NCBI GenBank assembly: GCA_020443425.1
Contig: JAGRIE010000002.1
Coordinates: 124,001 to 188,000 of the forward strand
DNA: 64,000 nt
Reading direction: 5' to 3'
Source: Halioglobus sp.
GTDB lineage: Bacteria; Pseudomonadota; Gammaproteobacteria; Pseudomonadales; Halieaceae
Each line of letters opens with the position of its first letter. Positions within the stretch are counted from its first letter, which is position 1. The notes under the pieces are model-generated. The model was not told the origin of the DNA and made no database searches. It was given only the letters and a program-made list of their open reading frames with translations. The position numbers and the translations under genes are program-made. Positions 37,073 to 46,223 of this stretch are shown here, one piece after another.

Positions 37073-38156
37073 AATCATCCATGTCGACATGGATGCGTTT
37101 TTCGCCAGCGTGGAGCAGCGCGACAACCCTGCGCTGCGCGGCAGGCCGGTCGCGGTGGGCGGCTCAGCGCAGCGCGGGGTAGTGGCCGCGGCGAGTTACG
37201 AGGCCCGCCAGTTTGGCGTGCACTCCGCCATGCCCTCTGTGACAGCGGCGCGGCGCTGCCCGGCGCTGCAGTTTGTGCCGCCGCGCTTCGAGGTCTACCG
37301 CGCAGTATCGCAGCAGATACGGCAGATTTTTTCGCGCTACAGCGACCTGGTCGAACCGCTGTCGCTGGACGAGGCCTACCTCGATGTGACAGCGGACAAA
37401 CAACAGGTCGGCAGTGCCGCCGGTACCGCGCAATTGATCAGGGCGGCGATCCGCGCGGAGACGGGGCTGACGGCCAGCGCCGGCGTGAGCTACAACAAAT
37501 TCCTCGCCAAGATCGCCTCGGACCAGAACAAGCCCGACGGGATTTTTGTGATACGCCCGCACGAGGGGCCTGGTTTTGTCGCTTCACTGCCGGTGCGCCG
37601 CTTTTACGGCGTCGGGCCCAAGACCGCCGAGCGCATGGCGGCGCTGGACATCCAGCTGGGCGCAGACCTGCGCGACAAGAGCCTGGACTTCCTGCTCGAG
37701 CACTTCGGCAAGTCCGCCGAGTACCTGTATCACGCCGCGCGCGGGGTCGATCACCGGCAGGTGAAGCCGAACCGCACCCGCAAATCGGTCGGTCGCGAGC
37801 AGACCTACAGCGAGGACCTGCTCGCCGATGACGCATTGCGCGAAGCGCTAGAGCGCATTGTCGAGAGCAGTTGGCTGCGTATCGAAAAACACGGTGTGGT
37901 GGGGCGCACCGTGACGTTGAAAGTCAAATACGCGGATTTCCGGCAGATCACCCGCAGCCAGTCCGGTGAGGAGTATGTGGTGTGCAAGGAGCAGTTCGCC
38001 GCGGTCGGGCGCCAGCTGCTGGAGCAACTGCTGCCGGTTGGCACGGGTGTGCGGCTGTTGGGCCTGACCCTGTCCAGCCTGGCCCCGGTGGCAGCGGGGC
38101 GGGCGCTGGCGCCCGCCGCGCCGATAATCAGGGAGCAGCGCGCGTTCGATTTCTGA
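37041..38156 (+). CDS. dinB: DNA polymerase IV (Y-family translesion polymerase)
   Basis: This 371-residue polymerase has the Y-family metal-site motifs [17 protein letters not shown] and [11 protein letters not shown], the finger motif [13 protein letters not shown], and the thumb motif [16 protein letters not shown]. The little-finger domain ([14 protein letters not shown]) is complete. It copies past DNA damage, with frequent errors. The ATG at 37041 lies inside the transglutaminase gene in another frame; an in-frame GTG 18 nt upstream is possible. No LexA box was found upstream of either gene, so SOS control is not evident. Confidence 0.95.
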   Translation: MTRTSDSSARKIIHVDMDAFFASVEQRDNPALRGRPVAVGGSAQRGVVAAASYEARQFGVHSAMPSVTAARRCPALQFVPPRFEVYRAVSQQIRQIFSRYSDLVEPLSLDEAYLDVTADKQQVGSAAGTAQLIRAAIRAETGLTASAGVSYNKFLAKIASDQNKPDGIFVIRPHEGPGFVASLPVRRFYGVGPKTAERMAALDIQLGADLRDKSLDFLLEHFGKSAEYLYHAARGVDHRQVKPNRTRKSVGREQTYSEDLLADDALREALERIVESSWLRIEKHGVVGRTVTLKVKYADFRQITRSQSGEEYVVCKEQFAAVGRQLLEQLLPVGTGVRLLGLTLSSLAPVAAGRALAPAAPIIREQRAFDF

Positions 38157-38172
38157 ACACCGCTGCGCCCTG

Positions 38173-39165
38173 CTATTCGTAGCTTAGGTTGGTGGCCTTG
38201 CCGCGGAACACCCTGAACACATACGCGGAGTACGCCAGGATGACCGGCAGTGTGACGGCGACGCCCCAGAAGATGAACTGCAGCGAGTTGGTTGCCGCGG
38301 CCGCCTCGTAGAGATCCATCTTGCCGATGATGATGTCCGGGTAGATGCTGTAGGCCAGCCCCAGCGCCGCCATCAGGCAGATCAGCACCAGCAGCGCATA
38401 CACCACCCAGTTATTGCTGTTGCGCAGGTATTCGGGTTTCACCAGCAGGCGGTACAGCGCGAAATAGGCCACCAGGCAGCTGACGGGGATGGGCAGCAAC
38501 CCGATCGCATTGGGCAGGGTGAACCAGCGTGCGGCGATCTCGGCACTGACGATGGGCGTGGCGATGCTGACCAGGATCAGCGCGAGGCCCATCGCCGGCA
38601 GGGCCATCCGCGCCCAGCGCACGGCCTTGTCAAACAGTTCGCCCTCGGTTTTGATCAGCAGCCAGCCGGCGCCGAGCATCACATACAGTGCCGGCAGAGT
38701 GAGCGCGATCAGGGCCGCGAACAGGGTGTTGGTCAGCGAGGCGTCCAGCCCGGTGATATAGGCACCCAGCATCCAGCCCTGCGACATGGAGGCGATCAGT
38801 GAGCCGAGGAAAAACGCGCGGTTCCAGCGCTGCTTGTGCGCATCGCCGGCCTTGACCCGGAAGTCGAAGGCGACGCCGCGCAGTATCAGGCCGAACAGCA
38901 TCAGCGTCACCGGCAGGTACAGCGCCGTCAGGATAATGCCCTGCGCCATCGGGAAGGCGATCAACAGGATACCGATGCCGAGCACGATCCAGGTCTCGTT
39001 GGCGTCCCAGAACGGGCCTATCGACGCGATCATGATGTCCTTTTCGGTTTCGGTGGCCTGTGGCAGCAGCAGCCCCACGCCGAGGTCGAAGCCGTCCAGG
39101 ATCACGTACAGCAGCAGTGCCAGGCCCATGGCCATCACGAAGAAAACCGGCAGGAACTGTTCCAT
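38173..39165 (-). CDS. cydB: Cytochrome bd-type ubiquinol oxidase subunit II
   Basis: This 330-residue polytopic membrane protein has the CydB motifs YVILDGFDLGVGLLL and FWDANETWIVLGIGILLIAF. It stabilises the haem-bearing subunit I. Its ATG overlaps the TGA of cydA by one base, giving coupled translation. The frame stays open upstream to 39510, but that part is antisense-like sequence inside cydA. No CydX-like small subunit was found directly after it; the gene ends 16 bp from the convergent dinB. Confidence 0.95.
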   Translation of the reverse strand: MEQFLPVFFVMAMGLALLLYVILDGFDLGVGLLLPQATETEKDIMIASIGPFWDANETWIVLGIGILLIAFPMAQGIILTALYLPVTLMLFGLILRGVAFDFRVKAGDAHKQRWNRAFFLGSLIASMSQGWMLGAYITGLDASLTNTLFAALIALTLPALYVMLGAGWLLIKTEGELFDKAVRWARMALPAMGLALILVSIATPIVSAEIAARWFTLPNAIGLLPIPVSCLVAYFALYRLLVKPEYLRNSNNWVVYALLVLICLMAALGLAYSIYPDIIIGKMDLYEAAAATNSLQFIFWGVAVTLPVILAYSAYVFRVFRGKATNLSYE

Positions 39166-40520
39166 CAGTTGGTTCTCCCCATCACAGCATTGCCCCGGTA
39201 GCCCGGTACCAGGGAGAGGGACTGCGCGGGCTTGGAGGCCAGGTAACGCAGCGCCTGGATATAGGAGATGAGCAGGAACACATACAGCCCGACGTAGCCG
39301 AACAGGGTGCCGCTGAGCGTCGCACTGGCGTGGTCGGCGGCGACATCGGCGGTGCTCAGCAGCCCGTACACGATCCACGGCTGGCGACCGATCTCCGTCA
39401 CATACCAGCCCGCCAGCGTGGCGACCCAGCCGGAAAATGTCATCGCCGACAGCACCAGCAGCAGGCGCGGGCCGATGGTGGCGCCGCGCAGGAACTGCAG
39501 TGCGGCCCACCAGGACACCAGCAGCATCAGCAGGCCCATGCCCAGCATCACGCGGAACGACCAGAACACAATCGCCACCGGCGGGTGTTCGCCCTCAAAG
39601 TCATTCAGCCCCCGCACCTCGCCCTCCAGGCTGTGGGTGAGGATAAGGCTGCCGGCATAGGGGATTTTCACCGCGTAGCGGGTGGTGCGCGTCTCCTCGT
39701 CCGGCAGCCCGACCAGGGTGAAGGCTGCGCCGCGCTCGGTGTCCCAGATGGCCTCCATCGCGGCGATCTTTGCCGGTTGGTGCTGCAGTGTATTGAGGCC
39801 GTGCAGGTCGCCGATCAGGATCTGTACCGGTATCAGTACCGCCGCCATGATGACGCCGGTTTTCATTACCATCCGCGTGGCCGGGCCGTCGACACCGCGC
39901 CGCTCGCGCCAGGCACTGATGCCGGCGATCAGGAAAGCGCTGGTGAGGAAGCAGGCCGTCATCATGTGGAAGAAGCGATAGGGGAAGGACGGGTTGAAGA
40001 TGACCTCAATCCAGTCCTGCGCGAGGAACACGCCGTCCTCAATCACGAACCCGGCCGGCGTTTGCATCCAGGAGTTCAACGCCAGTATCCAGAAGCCGGA
40101 TATCGAGGTGCCGATGGCGACAATTGCCGTGGCGAGCAGGTGGACGCGGTTTGACACGCGGCTCTTGCCGAACAGCATAATGCCGAGGAATGACGCCTCG
40201 AGGAAAAACGCGGTCAGTACCTCATAGCCCAGCAGCGGCCCGGCGATATTGCCCGCTTTTTCCATGAACCCCGGCCAGTTGGTGCCGAACTGGAAGCTCA
40301 TGGTGATACCCGAGACCACGCCGAGCGCGAAGGTCAGCGCAAACACCTTGACCCAGAAAAAGTAGGCGTACTCCCAGGCCTGGTTGCCCGACAGCGTGAA
40401 GCGGGTGCGAAAGTACAGCAGTATCCAGGCGAGACCGATGGTGATGCTGGGGAACAGGATGTGAAAACTGATATTGGCCGCGAACTGGATGCGCGCGAGA
40501 ACGAATGGGTCAAGCTCCAT
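39165..40520 (-). CDS. cydA: Cytochrome bd-type ubiquinol oxidase subunit I, short Q-loop (CIO) type
   Basis: This 451-residue membrane protein carries the haem ligands of the bd oxidase family: the N-terminal histidine in NISFHILFPSITIGL, the GYEVLTAFFLEASFLGIMLFG motif split by the acidic residues, and a methionine in the third region. The Q-loop is short and lacks the C-terminal insertion of E. coli CydA, which marks the cyanide-insensitive (CioA) type. The oxidase reduces oxygen at the inner membrane. Two ATGs lie 6 nt apart; GAGGG sits 1-2 nt before the first and 6 nt before the second (40518-40520), so the second is the likely start. Confidence 0.93.
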   Translation of the reverse strand: MELDPFVLARIQFAANISFHILFPSITIGLAWILLYFRTRFTLSGNQAWEYAYFFWVKVFALTFALGVVSGITMSFQFGTNWPGFMEKAGNIAGPLLGYEVLTAFFLEASFLGIMLFGKSRVSNRVHLLATAIVAIGTSISGFWILALNSWMQTPAGFVIEDGVFLAQDWIEVIFNPSFPYRFFHMMTACFLTSAFLIAGISAWRERRGVDGPATRMVMKTGVIMAAVLIPVQILIGDLHGLNTLQHQPAKIAAMEAIWDTERGAAFTLVGLPDEETRTTRYAVKIPYAGSLILTHSLEGEVRGLNDFEGEHPPVAIVFWSFRVMLGMGLLMLLVSWWAALQFLRGATIGPRLLLVLSAMTFSGWVATLAGWYVTEIGRQPWIVYGLLSTADVAADHASATLSGTLFGYVGLYVFLLISYIQALRYLASKPAQSLSLVPGYRGNAVMGRTN

Positions 40521-40659
40521 TGTCATCCCTCAGTGTCGGCACGCGCCAGGATAGCGGTGCTGGGGGTGGGTGCCACAACAGTGGGAACGGCTCTGGAGGA
40601 CACCGCGAACCGGCCGGCATTATAACTGATTTCGCCTGTGATTGAGACCGTGCCGGGAC

Positions 40660-41871
40660 TCAGGTGAGGTTCAACAGGCGCTGTGCATTCCCGCGCAGCA
40701 GTGCAAACCGCTTGTCAGGCTGCTTTTCAGTGATGAGCAACAGCTTGGCCAGGCTGGCCGCCAGGTGGTAGAACGGCCAGTCGGTGCCGAATAGCATGCG
40801 TTCGCCGCCGGTGCGCGCCAGCATGGTATGCAGTGTGGTAACGCCCTGGCCGTGGGTGTCCAGCCAGGCATTCTGGTATCGCAACGCCAGCGGCACGGCC
40901 TCGGCGACATCGCGCGCACCGGAGTGACCGAGCACGAACTGCAGGTTCGGGAATGTCTCCAGCGCTGGCTCGTAGTGGCGCGGCAGGGCGTAGCGGTGGG
41001 TCGGCTCCGGCTCAATGCCGGCGCGGCCGCAGTGAAAGAACACGATCAGGCCCAGCCGCTCACACTCCGCGTACAGTTCCATCATCACCTCCGAGTCCGG
41101 ATAGGCTCGCTGCATCGTCGGGTGAAACTTGATAATGCGGGCGCCGGCGGCGGCGTAATCGCGCAGTCGCGTGAAGCGCGCCGGGTCCTGCGGGTGCACA
41201 GAGCAGCCGGGAATCAATCGGCGGCCGGCGCCGGCGAGTTCGATGGCGTCAATCCAGCGCTCGGTGAGGTCATCGCCGAATGGCAGGTCAAAGGCGATCG
41301 GCAGAATAGCGGCGCGCTCAACATGGCAGTTGTCCATCTCATGCAGCAGGTTGGGAATGGTCTGTGTGGCGGCACTGGCGCTGCCCCAGAGGCCCTGCGA
41401 GGCCGAGCTCCACCACAGCTCGTCCAGTGCCTCGTCGCTGAAGTTCCGGTTGATGTAGACGTCCAGGTCCAGCTCACAGCCGGGGTCTGTGGCATCGCAG
41501 TCCAGCAGGTGCATGACACGCACCGTGCGCCGGTGCAAATCCACCTCCGGCGCCAGCAGCAGTGACATCCCGAGATGGCCGTGCATATCAATTGCTTTGG
41601 GCAGGTCAAGGTCTACAATGCGCAACTCGCCGTGGGCGTCGATTTCAAACCAGGGCAATTCGGCGAGGCCTCGATACCCTTTGAAGCGCAGCGGCCCGAA
41701 GGGCCCGTGCCCGGAGGCTGCCCCCTCCTGCAATCGCTGCTGCGCGAGCCGGGCGATATCGGCATCGGTATAGCGGGGGCCCGGTTCTTCGCTGCCGCAG
41801 GATGGCAGCAAAGCCACGCTGGAAAGTGCGGCAAATTGCAGGAGTCGGCGGCGGTACAGGTCGGTGGGCAT
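40660..41871 (-). CDS. Amidohydrolase-2-family lipoprotein
   Basis: This 403-residue protein has an N-terminal RRRLLQFAALSSVALLPSC signal, which combines a Tat-like arginine run and a lipobox cysteine. The metal-dependent hydrolase domain shows DMHGHLGMSLLLAPEVD, KFHPTMQRAYPDS, FFHCGRAG, LGHSGARD and FGTDWPF. These fit the amidohydrolase-2 group (decarboxylases and hydrolases such as ACMSD relatives). An export signal on this fold is less usual. The ATG at 41871 is preferred to one 21 nt upstream, since it leaves a normal signal peptide. The substrate is unknown. Confidence 0.8.
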   Translation of the reverse strand: MPTDLYRRRLLQFAALSSVALLPSCGSEEPGPRYTDADIARLAQQRLQEGAASGHGPFGPLRFKGYRGLAELPWFEIDAHGELRIVDLDLPKAIDMHGHLGMSLLLAPEVDLHRRTVRVMHLLDCDATDPGCELDLDVYINRNFSDEALDELWWSSASQGLWGSASAATQTIPNLLHEMDNCHVERAAILPIAFDLPFGDDLTERWIDAIELAGAGRRLIPGCSVHPQDPARFTRLRDYAAAGARIIKFHPTMQRAYPDSEVMMELYAECERLGLIVFFHCGRAGIEPEPTHRYALPRHYEPALETFPNLQFVLGHSGARDVAEAVPLALRYQNAWLDTHGQGVTTLHTMLARTGGERMLFGTDWPFYHLAASLAKLLLITEKQPDKRFALLRGNAQRLLNLT

Positions 41872-41955
41872 AGGGTGTATTCCCGGGGGCATACAGCGAG
41901 GCGATGACAGCTGTTAGAATTATTGTCCCGCAAGTATAAAGCAGAAGAATCGGTT

Positions 41956-42099
41956 ATGGTGCCCCCTTTGAAATTACTGGCCCTGTGCCTTGCGCGCAGA
42001 TCGTCTGGCTGTGTCGCCAAAGGCCGGGGCACAACCGGTGTGCGGGCTGCTGGCGGCTTATCACCCACGAATGACATCAGGGAGGCTGGCGGCCTTTGA
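41956..42099 (+). CDS. Possible 47-aa leader peptide
   Basis: An ATG at 41956 opens a 47-codon frame whose TGA (42097-42099) overlaps the TTG start of the next gene (TTGA arrangement). The N-terminus VPPLKLLALCLARR is mildly hydrophobic; the rest has no recognisable character. The overlap would let ribosomes re-initiate at the weak TTG. It may instead be chance, since the frame is short and uses no clear Shine-Dalgarno. Confidence 0.25.
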   Translation: MVPPLKLLALCLARRSSGCVAKGRGTTGVRAAGGLSPTNDIREAGGL

Positions 42100-43178
42100 A
42101 CTCCACTGTGCGATCGACAGCCTATCTCGGGCACTGCCTGGTGACGGGCGCGGCCGGCTTTGTCGGCAGTCATCTGGTGAAAGCGCTGTTGCAGCGCGGT
42201 TTGCGTGTGCGCGCGCTGGTGCGCAATTCACCGCTGCCGCTGCAGCACCCCAGGCTGGAGTGCGTCCAGGGTGATATCCGCGACGCCGGCCAGATGCAGC
42301 AGGCCTGCGCCGGTATCGACACGGTATTCCACACCGCCGCGATGATTGCCACGCTCGGCGGCCGTGCTGTCACCCCCGCGTACCGCGAACAGGCCTACGC
42401 CATCAATGTCACCGGTACAGAGAACGTAATCCGGGCCTGCCAGCAACAGGGTGTGCGGCGCCTGATACACACCAGCTCTGTCGATGCCTGCTTCAACGGT
42501 GAGACTGATTTGCATATGCACGAACACACCCCCTACGCCCAGCGTTTCGGCTGTGTTTACCAGGAGACCAAGGTGCCCGCGGAGCAGGCGGTACTGGCGG
42601 CGAACGCACCGGGGGGCCTGTTGACCTGTGCGTTGCGCCCCGACGGTATCTGGGGCGCGGGCGGCAGCCTGATGCTGGATACGCTGTTCGAAAAACTGAA
42701 AGCCCGCCAACTGGTCGTGCGCGTCGGCGGCATGGGCGGTATCCACGACCATGTGCATATCGACAACCTGGTCAGCGCCCACCTGCTGGCGGCAAACGCA
42801 CTGGTGCCCGGCGGTCCGGTGTGCGGCAGGGCTTACTTCATTTCGGACGGAGTGCCGGCGCGGATGTTCCAGTTCGCGCGGCCCTTTATCGAGGGCCTCG
42901 GTTATCGTGTCCCCCGCTTCAGTATTCCCACAGCGTTTTTGATGCCGCTGATGAAAGCCTGGGAGTGGCTGTACTTCAAAGCGCGTATCCCGCCACCGAT
43001 GTTCACGCCCCATGAATTGACCAAGTTGACTGTGTCCACGGTCGTGTCCAGTGCCGCCGCCGCGCGGGATTTCGGCTACCGGCCGGTGAAAACCGTGGCA
43101 GAGGGGATGCGCGAGGCGGTGGCTCACTACCGGGCAATAGAGGGCGATGCGGGGGCTGTCCGACCACCGGCGTTGTGA
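42096..43178 (+). CDS. 3-beta-hydroxysteroid dehydrogenase-like NAD-dependent epimerase/dehydratase
   Basis: This 360-residue extended SDR has the nucleotide motif VTGAAGFVGSHLV, an Asp for adenine binding (QGDIRD), the HTSSVDACF serine and the catalytic YQETK motif. After that comes LRPDGIWGAGG and a C-terminal helix region (FLMPLMKAWEWLYFKA) typical of 3-beta-HSD/isomerase relatives and of sterol-4-alpha-carboxylate decarboxylating enzymes. It probably oxidises a 3-hydroxyl on a sterol, steroid or other polycyclic lipid. The start is TTG at 42096 with GGAGG at 42081-42085; a GTG at 42108 is an alternative. Confidence 0.78.
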   Translation: MNSTVRSTAYLGHCLVTGAAGFVGSHLVKALLQRGLRVRALVRNSPLPLQHPRLECVQGDIRDAGQMQQACAGIDTVFHTAAMIATLGGRAVTPAYREQAYAINVTGTENVIRACQQQGVRRLIHTSSVDACFNGETDLHMHEHTPYAQRFGCVYQETKVPAEQAVLAANAPGGLLTCALRPDGIWGAGGSLMLDTLFEKLKARQLVVRVGGMGGIHDHVHIDNLVSAHLLAANALVPGGPVCGRAYFISDGVPARMFQFARPFIEGLGYRVPRFSIPTAFLMPLMKAWEWLYFKARIPPPMFTPHELTKLTVSTVVSSAAAARDFGYRPVKTVAEGMREAVAHYRAIEGDAGAVRPPAL

Positions 43179-43382
43179 TCTCGTTCCGGAGTTGAAGCCA
43201 CGCCCGCAGCGGCGCTGCGCGGTCTGCGAGGTTGGCGCCGTATCCGGAGCTGCTGTGGTGCTGTTGCCAGGGGGCTGACATTCCCGGTTTGGGGTGTGCA
43301 TAATGGTCGCACTATGCGTTCGGCATTTTCACTGCTTATGCCGGGTACTCGAATAATGACAGAGCGATTTCCCAGAACCGTT

Positions 43383-46184
43383 ATGACTACCCGATTGACT
43401 GCGTTTGCAATAGTGTTGGCTTCACTCACCCTGTCCGCCTGCGGTGGCGGGGGTGGCAATAATTCCGGAGACGGCAGTGCCGCCACACCCGATCCGGTCA
43501 CGCCTGTCCCGGTTGGTCCCAGCGACGATGCAACAATCAAACCGGATAACTATGTATTGTTCGAGAGCGGCCAGGTGCGGCCGCTGGCGTTCTCCGGCGA
43601 TGGCACACGGCTGTATGTCACCAATACGCCGGCCGGCCGCCTGGAGATTGTCGGGCTCGGCGACGACGCCGGGCTGAGCCTGCTCGGCAGTGTCAGTGTC
43701 GGGCTGGAGCCGGTGGCAGTCGCCGCCAGAAGCAGTGATGAGGTATGGGTGGTCAATCACCTGTCGGACTCCGTAAGTATCGTCGATGTCGGCGCGCAGC
43801 CCCATGTCAGCCGGACGCTGCTGGTGGGCGATGAGCCCCGGGATATTGTGTTCGCCGGTACCGGGCACAACCTGGCCTTTATCACGGCGGCGTATCGCGG
43901 GCAGAACCACCCGGTGTTCGACCCTGAGGACCTGACTGTGCCCGGGCTGGGGCGGGCCGACGTGTGGGTGTACAACGCCGATGAGCTGGACGGCAGCGAT
44001 ATCAACGGCGGCCCGCTGACGATTCTGAATATGTTCACGGATTCGCTGCGGGCGCTGGCCGCACTCCCGGACGGCTCGCGGGTCTATGCCGCCGCGTTCA
44101 TGTCGGGCAACAGGACGACGACAGTGGATGCGTCTGTCGCCGGTTGGCGCAAGCCAGAGCCGACCCGGAATATCGACAATGTGCTGGCGCCCTCGACCGG
44201 GCTTATCGTCAAGCAGACGGACGGGCGCTGGCTGGATGAGGCCGGCGTGGACTGGAGTGCACAGGTCGACTTCAACCTGCCTGACTACGATGTGTTTGAG
44301 ATCGATGCCAGTACTGCCGTGCCCGAGTTGCGTCGGCAGGTGTCGGGGGTGGGTACCGGCCTGTTCAATATGGTGGTCAATGCCAGTCGCGGCGAGCTGT
44401 ATGTCAGCAACCTGGAATCGCGCAACGAGGTGCGCTTTGAGGGCCCTGGCCTCGATGCGACCACAGTGCGGGGCCATATTGCCGACACACGCATCAGTGT
44501 GGTGCGCAACAGCGGTGTCAGCCATGTCGATATGAACCCGCATGTGGATTTCAGCCGGCCCGAGGGCGCGCTTGTGCCGGATGAGGAAGCCGGGAAGAGC
44601 CTCAGCCAGTTAACGGCGCTGGCCTTGAGTGCCGATGGCAACACCCTGTACGCAGCGGCGTTCGGTTCCAACAAGATAGCGGTGCTCGACACTGCCGAGC
44701 TCAACCAGGCCGCGTTTACGCCCGATGTGGCGGACCATATCCCGCTGCCCGGTGGTGGTCCCAGCGGGCTCGCCCTGTCGCCTGACGGTAAATGGCTGGT
44801 GGTCTACACCCGCTTCGACAATTCAATTGTCGTGATCGACACGCAGCAGCGCCGTATTGTCTCCACGCTGGCGCTGTACAACCCGGAGCCGGAGTCGGTG
44901 GTTGCGGGCCGGAAGTTTCTCTACGATGCCACGCTGACGTCTGCCAACGGTGTCAACGCCTGTTCCAGCTGCCACTGGTTTGCCGACAACGATGCGCTGG
45001 CCTGGGACCTCGGTAACCCGGATGCCAGCATGCAGCGCAATACCAATCCCTATGTCGGCAACAGCCCTGTCATGACCTCACAGTTCCACCCGATGAAGGG
45101 GCCGATGACGACACAGACACTGCGGGGCATAGCCGACAGCGGGCCGCAACACTGGCGCGGTGACAGGACGGGTGAAAACCCGGCGGCAGTGGGCGACAGT
45201 GTGGAGAGTACGGCTGAGGCGGCGTTCAAGGAGTTCAACCCGGCCTTTGTCGGCCTGGTCGGGCGGCACGAGGAGTTGTCAGAAGAGCAGATGCAGCAGT
45301 TCACGGATTTTGCGATGGCGCTCACCCCGCCGCCGAACCCGGTGCGACAGCTGGACAACAGCCTGACACCGCAGCAGCAGGCCGGTCGCGACATCTATTT
45401 CGATATCAATAACATCACCGGCATCGGCAGCTGCAACCACTGCCATGAGCTGGACCCGGCCGCCAGGAAATTCGGCAGCGGCGGCAAGATGTCGTTTGAA
45501 GGCGGCAGGATTGCCGAGGACTTCAAAGTCCCGCACCTGCGCAACGCCTACACCAAGGTCGGCATGTTCGGAGGTTCCAGCCCGAACCGGGATGTGGTTC
45601 GGGAGCCTCCCGATCCGGACCCGGACCCACAACCTGACCCCTGTGACGAGGAGCTGGTACTGGTGCCTGACACCACAGTGCCGGAGCCGTGTTATTTCGA
45701 TTGTGAGACGCCAGGTGATTGCCCGGTCATTCTGGAGAGCGATACCGGTATGGGTGATCAGGTGCGTGGCTTCGGGTTCCTGCACGATGGCGCGATCGAT
45801 ACGCTCGATACCTTCTTCCGCGACCCGGTGTTCAATTTCCCCCGGCCCGAGGCGCAGAGCCGCGCCGATGTCGTGCGCTTTGTGATGGTTGTGGACAGCA
45901 ATATGGCGCCGATCGTCGGTCAGCAGGTGACACTGCGGGCGGACAGCCCGTGGACGTTTGACAGGTTGACGCTGCTGGAGCAGCGCGCCCAGGTCGACAG
46001 CCCACTGCCTGAGTGCCTGCTGATGGGCGCCGGTGTGATCGACGGTGAGCGCAAGGTCCTGCGCCTGACCGCGCCGGACACGTATACCGATACCCGTGGC
46101 GCGACCTACACCGGGACGCAACTGCGGGAGTCCGCCAGGACAGCGGGCCAGGCGTTGACGTTCACCTGCTACCCGGCAGCCTGA
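43383..46184 (+). CDS. Beta-propeller/di-haem cytochrome c lipoprotein
   Basis: This 933-residue protein has a lipobox (LTLSACG) followed by Gly/Asn tether. The first half (to about residue 500) repeats YVTN-type propeller blades, e.g. TRLYVTNTPAGRLEIVGLG, VAARSSDEVWVVNHLSDSVS and LALSPDGKWLVVYTRFD. The second half resembles the di-haem cytochrome c peroxidase/MauG group, with haem motifs CSSCH at 527-531 and CNHCH at 684-688. A Pro/Asp linker (PPDPDPDPQPDP) and a Cys-rich patch sit near 740-790. It probably exchanges electrons in the periplasm. The ATG at 43383 gives the best signal peptide; starts 27 and 87 nt upstream are possible. Confidence 0.78.
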   Translation: MTTRLTAFAIVLASLTLSACGGGGGNNSGDGSAATPDPVTPVPVGPSDDATIKPDNYVLFESGQVRPLAFSGDGTRLYVTNTPAGRLEIVGLGDDAGLSLLGSVSVGLEPVAVAARSSDEVWVVNHLSDSVSIVDVGAQPHVSRTLLVGDEPRDIVFAGTGHNLAFITAAYRGQNHPVFDPEDLTVPGLGRADVWVYNADELDGSDINGGPLTILNMFTDSLRALAALPDGSRVYAAAFMSGNRTTTVDASVAGWRKPEPTRNIDNVLAPSTGLIVKQTDGRWLDEAGVDWSAQVDFNLPDYDVFEIDASTAVPELRRQVSGVGTGLFNMVVNASRGELYVSNLESRNEVRFEGPGLDATTVRGHIADTRISVVRNSGVSHVDMNPHVDFSRPEGALVPDEEAGKSLSQLTALALSADGNTLYAAAFGSNKIAVLDTAELNQAAFTPDVADHIPLPGGGPSGLALSPDGKWLVVYTRFDNSIVVIDTQQRRIVSTLALYNPEPESVVAGRKFLYDATLTSANGVNACSSCHWFADNDALAWDLGNPDASMQRNTNPYVGNSPVMTSQFHPMKGPMTTQTLRGIADSGPQHWRGDRTGENPAAVGDSVESTAEAAFKEFNPAFVGLVGRHEELSEEQMQQFTDFAMALTPPPNPVRQLDNSLTPQQQAGRDIYFDINNITGIGSCNHCHELDPAARKFGSGGKMSFEGGRIAEDFKVPHLRNAYTKVGMFGGSSPNRDVVREPPDPDPDPQPDPCDEELVLVPDTTVPEPCYFDCETPGDCPVILESDTGMGDQVRGFGFLHDGAIDTLDTFFRDPVFNFPRPEAQSRADVVRFVMVVDSNMAPIVGQQVTLRADSPWTFDRLTLLEQRAQVDSPLPECLLMGAGVIDGERKVLRLTAPDTYTDTRGATYTGTQLRESARTAGQALTFTCYPAA

Positions 46185-46223
46185 CAGCGCGTCTGCGCAC
46201 CGGGTGCGGCAGGGGAGCCATGC

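Noticed and set aside
39060..40154. 364-residue plus-strand frame
   Set aside because: Antisense to cydA/cydB with Gln/His/Gly-rich shadow composition.
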